From the NCBI GenBank assembly GCA_965242535.1, contig OZ251458.1, positions 124,001-188,000 on the forward strand: a DNA stretch of 64,000 nt, in the 5' to 3' direction. Below are positions 34,001 to 41,767 of this stretch, in pieces. Position 1 is the stretch's first letter. Each line of letters begins with the position of its first letter. The translations under genes and the position numbers were made by a program. This DNA is from VXRD01 sp965242535. Its GTDB lineage: Bacteria; Latescibacterota; UBA2968. Under the pieces are notes generated by a model. It had not been told where the DNA came from. It ran no database searches and saw only the letters and a list, made by a program, of their open reading frames with translations.

Positions 34001-35796
34001 CGCTTGCATCTGGGGCATGGGATGCGACGGTCAAGTTGTGGGATATAGAGACCCTGACAAATATCGCCACCCTAAATAGGTTTCTCGCCCTTTCTGTGGC
34101 ATTCTCATCGGATGGAGCGACCCTTGTTGGAACATCCCCCTTCAGGACCAAACTGTGGGATGTGGAAACCCAAAAAAATACAGCTACCCTTGAGCATACG
34201 AATAGGGTTGCTTCTGCGGCATATTCTCCCGAAGGAATGACCTTAGCTGTGGTAGCACGGGATGGCACAATCAACTTGTGGGATGTGGCGACGCACTCTA
34301 TTGTCACATTCGGCCCCCCGATTTGGTTGAAAAACTCTATTGCCTTTGCCCCCGATGGGACAACGCTCGCATCGGGGGCTTTTGATACCACAATCAAGTT
34401 GTGGGACATTGCAACACAAACAAATATCGCTACTCTTGAAGGTGCCGGTGTGGTCAACTCTATTGCGTATTCCCCGGATGGTACAACGCTGGCTTCCGAC
34501 GGAGCAGATAACACGATCAAACTATGGGACGTATCGACAAGAACAAATACTGCCACACTTACGGGACATACGGCTAGTGTCATCTCTGTCGCGTATTCCC
34601 CGGATGGTACAATACTCGCTTCCGGATCATGGGATACGACAATCAGATTATGGGATGTGTTGACGCGAACAAATATCGCTATTCTTGAAGGGCATACAAA
34701 TTCGGTGGAGTCTATTGCATTTTTGCCCGATGGGAAAACCTTAGCGGTAGTGTCAGGGCATGGTGTCTATCTGTGGGATATAGCGACAAGACAAAACATC
34801 GGCCGTCTGACGGGGCGTACATCGGGCGTCTCATCAGTTGCAATTTCACCCGATGGAACACTGTTCGCCTTCGGACAAAATAATAACACGGTCCAGTTGT
34901 GGGATGTAGAAATGGAGCGCGAGGTTATCACACTTGAAGGGCATACAGGTTATGTTCAGTTTGTTGCGTTCTCACCCGATGGCACAACGCTCGTATCCGG
35001 GTCTTCTGATGAAACGGCTCTGCTATGGGATATGTCGCCGTATCTCACGCCTTTGGTCATTATTCTCGATGCCAACCTGCGTGCTGTCATTCGGGACGCG
35101 CTGGGCAAGTCGCGGTTTGCACCCATCACTGTGACGGATATGGCAGGTTTGACCACCCTTGACGCGCGCAACCGCAACATTCAAGACTTGACCGGGCTTG
35201 AGTTCGCAACCAACCTGACCGAGTTGAATCTCGCGGATAATCCGCTGAATGCCGCATCCATCACCGAACACATTCCCGCGCTTCAAGACCGAGGCGTTGC
35301 GATCGCGTTTGACAAACCGACGACGCTGGTGAAAATCTCGGGCGATGATCAGGAAGGCGTGCCCGGTGATGCGTTGACGACGCCTTTGGTCGTTGAAGTA
35401 CAAGATCAGAACGGAGAAGCGATTGTAGGCGTTTCGGTCACCTTTGCAATCACAGCGGGCGAGGGGTCTCTCAGTGTCGAAGAGGTGCTGACCAATTCAA
35501 GTGGCCGAGCGTCAACTATATTGACACTTGGGCGCGATTTGGGGACGAACAGCGTTGCGGTCACGGTTGTGGGGATTGAGCAACCTATCACCTTTATGGT
35601 AGAATCCGTGGCAACGCCCGACTTTGACCGCGATGGCGCAGTTGGTTTTCCCGATTTCCTGCTGTTCGTCGCGCAGTTTGGATTAAGCCAGGCCGACGAG
35701 GGGTACGATGCGCGGTTCGATTTGGATGGCGATGGCGCGATTGGATTTGCCGATTTTCTGATCTTTGCCAATCATTTTGGGAAGGCCGTGTCGTAG
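31042..35796 (+). CDS. Giant secreted metzincin-like/WD40/Big-1 protein with C-terminal EF-hand pair
   Basis: 1584 residues. A signal peptide is followed by a domain with the zinc motif 'HELGHAFGLEHD' (~210) and a downstream 'IMSYGPG' Met-turn, as in metzincin proteases. Seven WD40 repeats (~373-670) are followed by a Big-1-type Ig domain (~677-777), thirteen more WD40 repeats (~800-1331), a short leucine-rich stretch 'NLTELNLADNPLN', a second Big-1 domain and two EF-hand loops ('DFDRDGAVGFPDF', 'DLDGDGAIGFADF'). Several neighbouring WD40 units are identical over 70 bases, so they expanded recently. Nt ~31470-35050 are visibly AT-richer than the ends, suggesting mosaic origin. Probably extracellular; partner unknown. 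GGAGG at 31031-31035 supports ATG 31042. Confidence 0.85.
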   Translation: MNCVTLPIKLTTCVFALLCLASIGQASPPSAEHDGHFCLPLDWEDMRARDSLYAASKHALNLNVGEPRTVRMIYFLPNDRPHRAEIVQKMKDEIRHIQTFYRDQMRAHGHGDMTFRFETDAQGEPLVHRMDGQHPDSHYLDGTFGTVIADVRQVFDLFSANNVYFIVIDNTIDAIGTGGRRAQGVADGGNNKNRGIALFPGGFDWTTAAHELGHAFGLEHDFRDGAYIMSYGPGQDRLSSCHAEFLSVHPYFNPDIPNENTPPTTVEFISSPEYPAGSTSVSIQLRDSDPDGLHQAILLVKTRSPHPAPGFLEVKACRGLNGERDAIIQFDYDGVIPSGGGTSLSYPTTHHIFVQVVDKRGNVDMRAFKLWEIMPQHLATLEGHSKWVNSVAFSPDGMTLASGAEDKTIKLWDIATRSNIATLTNTARGGRLGAVNAIAFASDGTMLATGGRVNLYDMMTRRSIATFSPNSYESFCVAFSPDGTMLASGSFDNTVKLWDVATRTNIATLEGHTDWVKSVAFSPDGTTLASGSFDNTVKLWDVATRTNIATLEAQGDDIYSVAFSPDGTTLASGPGSESRLIKLWDVATRTEIATLEGHTNAVFSVAFSPDGTTLASGSHDFTIKLWDIMAKRNIATFEGDMSVRSVAFSPNGRLLASGAEDGTVKLWDTSEWILPRPWTLVKISGDNQQGVPGEALTNPYVVEVRDQYGNLLPDAQVAFTVTAGDGKLSGRFTTAGTTTDANGRAQSTLTLGPNPGTNIVEASVSGIKTTFNVVGIGIPMPPIAGGNYQTWHLPDGALTRWGTGRISELDRGIAFSPDGQIVAVASAIGVWLYDVATARERALLTGHAGAVQSVAFSPDGTTLASGASDNTIKLWDIATETNVATLEGHAGVSSIAYSPDGTTLASGAWDTTVKLWDIETLTNTATLEGHKSRILSVAFSPDGTTLASGSHDFAIKLWDVATRTNIATLEGHRELVRSVAFSPDGTTLASGAWDATVKLWDIETLTNIATLNRFLALSVAFSSDGATLVGTSPFRTKLWDVETQKNTATLEHTNRVASAAYSPEGMTLAVVARDGTINLWDVATHSIVTFGPPIWLKNSIAFAPDGTTLASGAFDTTIKLWDIATQTNIATLEGAGVVNSIAYSPDGTTLASDGADNTIKLWDVSTRTNTATLTGHTASVISVAYSPDGTILASGSWDTTIRLWDVLTRTNIAILEGHTNSVESIAFLPDGKTLAVVSGHGVYLWDIATRQNIGRLTGRTSGVSSVAISPDGTLFAFGQNNNTVQLWDVEMEREVITLEGHTGYVQFVAFSPDGTTLVSGSSDETALLWDMSPYLTPLVIILDANLRAVIRDALGKSRFAPITVTDMAGLTTLDARNRNIQDLTGLEFATNLTELNLADNPLNAASITEHIPALQDRGVAIAFDKPTTLVKISGDDQEGVPGDALTTPLVVEVQDQNGEAIVGVSVTFAITAGEGSLSVEEVLTNSSGRASTILTLGRDLGTNSVAVTVVGIEQPITFMVESVATPDFDRDGAVGFPDFLLFVAQFGLSQADEGYDARFDLDGDGAIGFADFLIFANHFGKAVS

Positions 35797-35856
35797 CCCG
35801 GGCCTTCTGGCGGTTAGGCCTCCAAACTCGTTTCAACGATAAATAGGGGCTGTTTT

Positions 35857-36093
35857 ATGACCCAGTGGAACATCGCCATATCAGAAGACACTGACCGCAA
35901 GGTTCGGAGCTATCTGGCTCGGAATGACGGCGAGAAAGGCGACCTGTCCCATTTTGTGGATCGCGCGGTTCGCCAAGTGATCTTCTGGGAGACTGCCGAA
36001 ACGATCTGGGATCGGAACAAACACCTTTCGGCTGAGGAAGCCCAGTCTCTCGCCGATGAAGCCGTAGCCGATGCCCGTGCGAATCGTCCTTGA
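35857..36093 (+). CDS. Ribbon-helix-helix type antitoxin (VapB-like)
   Basis: 78 residues. The N-terminus 'QWNIAISEDTDRKVRSYLA' followed by 'KGDLSHFVDRAVRQVIFWE' fits an RHH DNA-binding antitoxin, and the C-terminal acidic helix would wrap the toxin. The toxin reading frame starts inside it at ATG 36071, the usual overlap, but that gene is broken, so this antitoxin is an orphan. An AGGGG-like ribosome-binding site lies upstream. Confidence 0.7.
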   Translation: MTQWNIAISEDTDRKVRSYLARNDGEKGDLSHFVDRAVRQVIFWETAETIWDRNKHLSAEEAQSLADEAVADARANRP

Positions 36094-36252
36094 CACCAAA
36101 GCGCGCTGATCACGCGAGGAGGGCCGCCCGACCGTTTGCTGGATGCTGTCAAACGCGGAGATTGCACGCTGGTCACATCGGCTTATCAGATCGAGGAACT
36201 GAAGGAAGTCTTGGGGCGAGATCGCCTAAAACCGCACATCCGTCGCGATAAA
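36071..36252 (+). pseudogene. Truncated, frameshifted PIN-domain toxin
   Basis: ATG 36071 begins 'MPVRIVLDTKAR' and then hits TGA. The frame resumes as 'ALITRGGPPDRLLDAVKRG' and 'CTLVTSAYQIEELKEVLGR' with 'DRLKPHIRRD', after which it runs into the queG start region. The opening V-L-D-T is the first PIN acidic motif. The C-terminal half with the remaining acidic residues is missing. A short internal deletion and a 3' deletion explain it; it cannot make an active VapC. Confidence 0.7.
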
Positions 36253-36271
36253 TCAGTCTTTGGAAAGTCCG

Positions 36272-37432
36272 ATGCCTGTGATGACCGAGAAAATAAAAAA
36301 TATAGCGCGAGATTTGGGATTTGACCCGGTGGGCGTTGCATCGGTCGATCCCCCGCAACACTGGGCGTTTTATCAATCGTGGTTGGCGATGGGCTACGCG
36401 GGTGAAATGGGGTACTTGGGGCGCAACTTGGATCGGCGGTCAGACGTGCGGCGCATTCTTCCGAGTGCGAAATCCATACTTTGCGTGGGGCTGAATTATC
36501 TGCCCGAAAGCGATGGGCACAAAAATGGCGGGCATCCCACCGGGCAGATCGCGCGCTATGCCCGCGGCGATGATTACCATGACGTGATGCGGGATCGGCT
36601 ATTTGAATTGCTGTCCGAAATTCAGCGCATCGAGCCGTCTGCCGAAGGCCGGGTCTATGTGGATACCGGCCCTGTTTTGGAGCGCGATTTTGCCGAGCGC
36701 GCCGGGGTGGGTTGGTTCGGCAAACACACTTGCTTGATCGACAAAGGCCGAGGATCGTGGTTTTTTTTGGGTGAGATTATCTTAAATCTCGACCTCGAAG
36801 TCGATCGACCGCAGTTGGATCACTGCGGCACTTGTACGCGGTGTTTGGATGCGTGTCCCACAGACGCGATCGTAGAACCCTACGCAGTGGATTCGCGGCG
36901 GTGTATTTCCTATTTGACCATCGAATTGAAAGGCGCGGTGCCGCGAGCGTTGCGATCCGATCTGGGCAACTGGGTCTTTGGTTGCGACATCTGTCAAGAC
37001 GTGTGCCCGTGGAATCGCAAGCACGCAGAGCCGACTTCCGAAGAGGCGTTTCAAGCGCGCCCGGGGTTGAACGCGCCCGACCTCGTGGAATTGCTACACC
37101 TGGATCAGGCGGCATTTTCCAAGCGGTTCAAAAACAGCCCGATCAAACGCGCCAAGCGACGCGGCTTGTTGCGAAATGCCGCCATCGCCTTGGGCAATGT
37201 GGGTGGAAAAACAGAGGTGCCCGCGCTGTCCGATGCCCTCAAAGACGACGAGCCGCTCGTGCGCCAACACGCGGCATGGGCCTTGGGCAAAATCGGCGGG
37301 GACCGCGCCCGGCAAGCGTTGGACGAGGCATTGTGTCGTGAACGCGAGGTCGAAGTCGTCGAAGAAATACGGTTGGCTCTCGAGGCCATAAATCAGCGAG
37401 GAAATGAACGTGAGCGCGTTGCTCGATATTAA
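36272..37432 (+). CDS. queG: Epoxyqueuosine reductase
   Basis: 386 residues, cobalamin- and 2x[4Fe-4S]-dependent enzyme for the last step of queuosine tRNA modification. 'YVDTGPVLERDFAERAGVGW' carries the catalytic Asp. The ferredoxin-like cysteines are in 'CGTCTRCLDACPTDAI', 'RRCISYLTIE' and 'CDICQDVCPWN'. A C-terminal HEAT-like repeat region ('LRNAAIALGNVGG', 'VRQHAAWALGKIGG') extends the protein as in many QueG orthologues. Start 36272 has GGAAAG upstream; ATG 36281 is also possible. It overlaps miaB by 29 bases. Confidence 0.93.
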   Translation: MPVMTEKIKNIARDLGFDPVGVASVDPPQHWAFYQSWLAMGYAGEMGYLGRNLDRRSDVRRILPSAKSILCVGLNYLPESDGHKNGGHPTGQIARYARGDDYHDVMRDRLFELLSEIQRIEPSAEGRVYVDTGPVLERDFAERAGVGWFGKHTCLIDKGRGSWFFLGEIILNLDLEVDRPQLDHCGTCTRCLDACPTDAIVEPYAVDSRRCISYLTIELKGAVPRALRSDLGNWVFGCDICQDVCPWNRKHAEPTSEEAFQARPGLNAPDLVELLHLDQAAFSKRFKNSPIKRAKRRGLLRNAAIALGNVGGKTEVPALSDALKDDEPLVRQHAAWALGKIGGDRARQALDEALCREREVEVVEEIRLALEAINQRGNERERVARY

Positions 37433-38780
37433 AGGTGTACAACCCGAGATCCCCGTCGCCCCGGTGCAGGGGCAGCGGGTTTTCATCGAAACCTACGGTT
37501 GCCAGATGAACGTCTCGGACACGGAACTGATGCTGGGCATTTTGCAGGACGCGGGTTATGCGTCTGCACAGCGGCCCGAGGATGCCGATGTCATCGTGCT
37601 CAATACCTGCGCGATCCGCGAACACGCCGAGGAGCGCGTGCGGGGCCGGTTGGGGCAGTTGCGCGCGCTCAAGTATCGGCGGCCCGACCTGATTATGGGC
37701 GTGTCCGGGTGTATGGCCAAGCACGTTTCCGAATCCCTGATGAAAGACGCGCCGTATGTCGATCTGGTCGTCGGCCCGGATTCGTACCGCAACTTGCCCG
37801 AACTCATCGCCGAAGCGCGCGGCGACGCGGCGTTGGACGTGCGCTTGGATCGCGGCGAATCCTACGCGGGTCTCGATCCCCTCCGCAAAGCGGGCAGCAA
37901 TGCGTACATCACCATCATGCGCGGGTGCGACAAGTTTTGCACGTTTTGCATCGTGCCCTACGTGCGCGGCCGAGAGCGCAGCGTGCCGGCGAGCGAAATC
38001 GTCAGGCAGGCGCAGGCCGCGGCCGATGCGGGGTTTCGAGAAGTCACCTTATTGGGCCAAACCGTCAATTCCTACCGCGATGGCGCGTGCGATTTTGCCG
38101 ATTTGCTCGCGAGGGTCGCGCGCGTAGATGGCATTTATCGCATCCGCTTTACGTCGCCTCATCCGAGCGATTTCTCCCAAAAATTCATCGAGACCATGGC
38201 GCGCGAACCGAAAATCTGTCGGTTCATCCACTTGCCCGTGCAGTCCGGATCCGATCGCGTGCTCAAAGCGATGCAGCGCAGCTACACGGTCGAGGACTAT
38301 CTCGGCTTGGTCGATGATTTGCGCGCCGCGATGCCGGAGGTGTGTTTGAGCACGGATATCATCGCCGGTTTTCCCGGGGAAACGCAAAGCGATTTTGAAG
38401 CCACCTTGTCGCTGATGGCGCAGGTGCGCTACGATTCCGCGTTTATGTTCAAGTACTCCGCGCGCAAAGGCACGGTCGCGTTCCGCGAGATGCCGGACAC
38501 GGTTTCAGAACCGGAAAAGGTGGAACGCCTCGAAACCGTGATCGCCCAGCAAAACCGCATTTCCGAAGAAATCAACGCGACGTATGTCGGGCGCGCCCTC
38601 GAGGTGTTGGTGCAAGGAGATGCGCGCAAGGGCGAGGGATTGGCCGCGGGCAAATCCGATGGCTTCAAGACGGTCGTCTTCCCCCGCGAGGGCATTGCCG
38701 ATCACGCGCTCGCGCAGGTCGAAATCACGCGGACGACTTTGCGAACGCTTTTCGGACGGAGGCTGCCATGCGCGGGTTGA
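37404..38780 (+). CDS. miaB: tRNA-2-methylthio-N6-dimethylallyladenosine synthase
   Basis: 458 residues, radical-SAM methylthiotransferase acting on A37 of tRNAs. The auxiliary cluster cysteines are in 'ETYGCQMNVSD', 'LNTCAIREHAEE' and 'GVSGCMAKH'; the radical-SAM triad is 'CDKFCTFC'. A TRAM domain closes the protein ('VLVQGDARKGEGLAAGKSDG'). It overlaps queG by 29 bases and lipA by 13, so the three are translationally linked. Both queG and miaB modify the tRNA anticodon loop (positions 34 and 37). Confidence 0.95.
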   Translation: MNVSALLDIKGVQPEIPVAPVQGQRVFIETYGCQMNVSDTELMLGILQDAGYASAQRPEDADVIVLNTCAIREHAEERVRGRLGQLRALKYRRPDLIMGVSGCMAKHVSESLMKDAPYVDLVVGPDSYRNLPELIAEARGDAALDVRLDRGESYAGLDPLRKAGSNAYITIMRGCDKFCTFCIVPYVRGRERSVPASEIVRQAQAAADAGFREVTLLGQTVNSYRDGACDFADLLARVARVDGIYRIRFTSPHPSDFSQKFIETMAREPKICRFIHLPVQSGSDRVLKAMQRSYTVEDYLGLVDDLRAAMPEVCLSTDIIAGFPGETQSDFEATLSLMAQVRYDSAFMFKYSARKGTVAFREMPDTVSEPEKVERLETVIAQQNRISEEINATYVGRALEVLVQGDARKGEGLAAGKSDGFKTVVFPREGIADHALAQVEITRTTLRTLFGRRLPCAG

Positions 38781-39652
38781 TGGACATCCACGCCGCGCCG
38801 CGCCGCCCGCGATTGCCCAAATGGTTTCGCGTGCCCGCGCCCGGCAGCGCGAAATACCGCGCGCTCAAAGACCTGATGCGCGGGCTCGAACTGCACACGG
38901 TTTGCGAAAGCGCGCGTTGTCCCAATATCGGCGAGTGCTGGAACGCGGGCACCGCCACATTTATGATCTTGGGCGATGTATGCACGCGGCGTTGTGGGTT
39001 TTGCGCGGTGAAAACGGGCCGCCCCCAAGGGCTCGACAGAGAAGAACCCGAGCGCGTCGCCCGCGCCGTGCAAGCGATGGGCTTGCGGCACGCGGTGGTC
39101 ACGTCTGTCAATCGCGACGAATTGCCGGACGGGGGCGCGGAGATTTTTGCCGAAACCATCGCGGCGATTCGGCGGGCGTGCCCACAGACGAAGGTCGAGG
39201 TCTTGATCCCGGATTTTCAGGGCAACTGGCAGGCCCTCCTCGCGGTCATCAACGCGGCCCCGGACATCCTCAACCACAATGTCGAAACCGTGCCCCGCCT
39301 GTACAAAACCATGCGCCCCCAAGCCAAATACGAACAGTCCCTCGCCCTGTTGCGACGGGCAAAAGATCTCGCCCCCCAGATGCCCACCAAGTCCGGCATA
39401 ATGGTCGGCGCGGGCGAAACGCTCGCCGAAGCGCGCCAGACGATTCGAGATATCGCAGAGCGGAAAACCGATATTCTCACGGTGGGGCAATACCTGCAAC
39501 CCTCGGCGCAACACGTGCCGATGGCGCGCTTTTACCATCCCGACGAATTTGCAGACCTCGAGCGATTCGCACGCGCGCAGGGGTTTCGACACGTCGAGTC
39601 CGGCCCTTTGGTCCGCAGTTCCTACCACGCAGCCGATCACGTGGGGCACTAG
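38768..39652 (+). CDS. lipA: Lipoyl synthase
   Basis: 294 residues, radical-SAM enzyme inserting two sulfurs into octanoyl groups of lipoyl domains. The auxiliary cluster is bound by 'CESARCPNIGEC' and the C-terminal Ser of 'VRSSYHA'; the SAM cluster by 'CTRRCGFC'. Start ATG 38768 overlaps the miaB end by 13 bases. No lipB or 2-oxoacid dehydrogenase genes are in the window. Confidence 0.95.
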   Translation: MRGLMDIHAAPRRPRLPKWFRVPAPGSAKYRALKDLMRGLELHTVCESARCPNIGECWNAGTATFMILGDVCTRRCGFCAVKTGRPQGLDREEPERVARAVQAMGLRHAVVTSVNRDELPDGGAEIFAETIAAIRRACPQTKVEVLIPDFQGNWQALLAVINAAPDILNHNVETVPRLYKTMRPQAKYEQSLALLRRAKDLAPQMPTKSGIMVGAGETLAEARQTIRDIAERKTDILTVGQYLQPSAQHVPMARFYHPDEFADLERFARAQGFRHVESGPLVRSSYHAADHVGH

Positions 39653-39688
39653 CCCCCACAATCCAACGAGTTTTTCAGGGAGGATGTC

Positions 39689-41062
39689 ATGCGCCTCAAG
39701 AAATGGTATTTTGCGATGGTTTTCGCCTGTGTTTGTGCAACGGCCCATGGGCGAGAGGACGCGGTCGTGTATCGAGATCTGCCGTTGCGCGCAACAGGCG
39801 ACCTGCGGGTGTTCGCCGAAATGGCCGGGTTTCGAGGGCCGCAAAATCTCACGCGCTTGGAGGTTTATACCTTGATCGACGCGCGGCAGTTGCAGTTCGT
39901 GCCCGAAGACGACAAGTACGTTTCCCAAATCGACTTCGTGCTTTCCCTGCGAGATTCAGCGGGAAGCCCGGAGATGCGCGAGTTGTGGACGCGCAATATT
40001 TCGGTCGAAAACATCCGCGAATTAAAGCAAAACGGCGCGCTATTGCGCGATGTCGTCGCCCTCGACATCGCGCCGGGGCCTTACAAAATCACCCTGTCTG
40101 CGGAAGATATTTACGGGGACCTCGCGGGCACTTGCGAGGGGCATGTGCGCGTGCGCGGGTTTGAAGGCCCGGCATTGGTCGTCAGCGACATCGTATTTGC
40201 CTCCGAGTTGGAAAAAGCCGAGGCGGACGGGCGTTTCGTGCGAAATGGCTATCGGGTCGTGCCCAATACCACGCGGTTTTTCCGGGTGGGCAAGCCGATT
40301 CAGATCTACTTTGAGATTTACAATTTTAAGATCGTCGCCGACGATCCCAAAGATTCATTCGTGTTGGGCTACAGTTTGCTAGACACCGCGGGAATGGCGG
40401 TCAAATCGTACCCGGCCAAGCGGTTGCTCAAGCCCGGCGAAAGCGTGGTGAAAACAGACGCCTTGGAAACCGAAGATCTGCCCGGCGGCGCGTACGCCTT
40501 GCAAGTCGAGTTGTTCGACCGGAGCACGCGCGAACACGTGCGGCACGCGCGCAAAGTTTTTCTCATTTCGGAAGAAGTCGAAAATCCACAGTTGACCGAG
40601 GCCGAGCAAGAGCAGTTGCGCCACTATCAGAGCATCCACCACATCGCGTCTGAAAAGGATTTGACGATGTACGAGTCTTTGGCGTCAAAAAATGCGAAAA
40701 TGAACTTCCTCCAGGCGTTTTGGAAAAAACTCGACCCGACGCCGGACACGCCCCTCAACGAACGCCTCCGCGATCACCTCATGCGGATGAAGTATTCCGA
40801 CGACACGTTCACCGCCCAACCGGGCAACCTGGGTTCGGACACGGACAAAGGCCGGATCTACGTCAAATACGGGCCGCCCAACGAGCGCGACTACACCACC
40901 TCGGCGTCGGTCGGCAAAGCCATCGATACGTGGATTTACGAAAAGTCGGGCCGCTACATTTTCGTGTTTTTCGATCGGCGCGGCACGGGCGTGTACGAGT
41001 TGGTACACTCGACCATGTCCGGCGAGATTTACAATCCCGATTGGCAAAGCACGGCGTTTTAA
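39689..41062 (+). CDS. Secreted GWxTD-domain protein
   Basis: 457 residues. Signal peptide 'MRLKKWYFAMVFACVCATAHG'. Beta-rich central region (~30-300) and a C-terminal GWxTD domain: 'NERLRDHLMRMKYSDDTF', then 'TDKGRIYVKYGPPNERDYT' and 'WIYEKSGRYIFVFFDRRGTG'. This domain is almost restricted to the FCB group and acidobacteria and has no established activity; members are periplasmic or surface proteins. It starts 36 bp after lipA with GGGAGG upstream, so may be read from the same transcript. Confidence 0.85.
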   Translation: MRLKKWYFAMVFACVCATAHGREDAVVYRDLPLRATGDLRVFAEMAGFRGPQNLTRLEVYTLIDARQLQFVPEDDKYVSQIDFVLSLRDSAGSPEMRELWTRNISVENIRELKQNGALLRDVVALDIAPGPYKITLSAEDIYGDLAGTCEGHVRVRGFEGPALVVSDIVFASELEKAEADGRFVRNGYRVVPNTTRFFRVGKPIQIYFEIYNFKIVADDPKDSFVLGYSLLDTAGMAVKSYPAKRLLKPGESVVKTDALETEDLPGGAYALQVELFDRSTREHVRHARKVFLISEEVENPQLTEAEQEQLRHYQSIHHIASEKDLTMYESLASKNAKMNFLQAFWKKLDPTPDTPLNERLRDHLMRMKYSDDTFTAQPGNLGSDTDKGRIYVKYGPPNERDYTTSASVGKAIDTWIYEKSGRYIFVFFDRRGTGVYELVHSTMSGEIYNPDWQSTAF

Positions 41063-41110
41063 CGGCACTAAATTTCGGGCGAGATGGCGTCCAAGCAGGA
41101 GGCTGTGCCC

Positions 41111-41359
41111 ATGCAGATGACTATACAGGAAGCGAAAAATCAACTCGCGCGGCTGGGGGAACTGGCTTGGCAGGGCGAGGAGGTCGTGATTACAAAGGCC
41201 GGCAAACCGTATTTGAGCTTGACGCAGTATCGCGGCACTGCAAAAACGCGACAGCCGGACTCGCTCAAAGGACAAATCTGGATCGCCCCGGACTTCGATG
41301 AGACGACCGAGGATGTGATCGATTCGTTCTACAACAGTCCGCTATTTCCCGAAGATTAA
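41111..41359 (+). CDS. Phd/YefM-family antitoxin
   Basis: 82 residues. 'MTIQEAKNQLARLGELAWQ' followed by 'GEEVVITKAGKPYLSLTQY' is the standard Phd/YefM fold, and the C-terminal acidic tail 'FDETTEDVIDSFY' is the toxin-binding part. Start ATG 41111 has AGGAGG at 41097-41102. The stop TAA lies inside the TTAAT target duplicated by MITE copy C; without the insert it would overlap the toxin ATG as TAATG. Confidence 0.85.
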   Translation: MQMTIQEAKNQLARLGELAWQGEEVVITKAGKPYLSLTQYRGTAKTRQPDSLKGQIWIAPDFDETTEDVIDSFYNSPLFPED

Positions 41360-41360
41360 T

Positions 41361-41764
41361 TACTGTGAAAATTAAGTTATTCTCAATTTTGATACGCACA
41401 AATCAGTACCTGAGTTGCTCGCTTTTCTAAAACTTTGGTCCTACAGCCTCGTTGGTTGCCTTTGATGCCTTCGGCGACCTACTTTTTTTCAACAGCAAAA
41501 AAAAGTAGGCAAAAAATGCCGCTCTCATGCGCCGAGGGGCTAGGCACAGCGCAAATCGCTTTTGTAGCAGGACGACATGAGACAGCCTGCAACGTGGGTT
41601 GCAAGATGAATATTGGTTGCGAGACGGACTTGCGCGCTGTGCCCGATGGCTTTCGTTGGTGGGCTTTTGGATGGCATGTTGGGCGATGGCTTCTTTGATG
41701 TACGCCATCCCGTCCGTCACGCTCTTGAAAAATTAAAATACATAATTATTTAATTTACGGAGTA
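41361..41764 (+). mobile_element. MITE-like element, copy C (404 bp), inside a toxin-antitoxin operon
   Basis: The left end TACTGTGAAAATTAA is slightly diverged and the right end is TTAATTTACGGAGTA. The direct repeat TTAAT flanks it (41356-41360, 41765-41769). It has the same internal hairpin as copies A and B. The right end differs from A and B by A to G, which creates GGAG at 41759-41762, five bases before the toxin ATG. Confidence 0.88.
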
Positions 41765-41767
41765 TTA

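Noticed and set aside
33993..34008. Perfect sigma-54-type -24/-12 match (TGGCAC-N5-TTGCA)
   Set aside because: It lies inside the WD40 coding repeats, where GATGGCACAACGCTTGCA simply encodes the recurring P-D-G-T-T-L-A motif; similar strings occur in many repeats.
32160..35035. Regular repeats suggestive of a CRISPR array
   Set aside because: The period (~120 bases) encodes WD40 units in frame; there are no short identical direct repeats with unique spacers and no cas genes.
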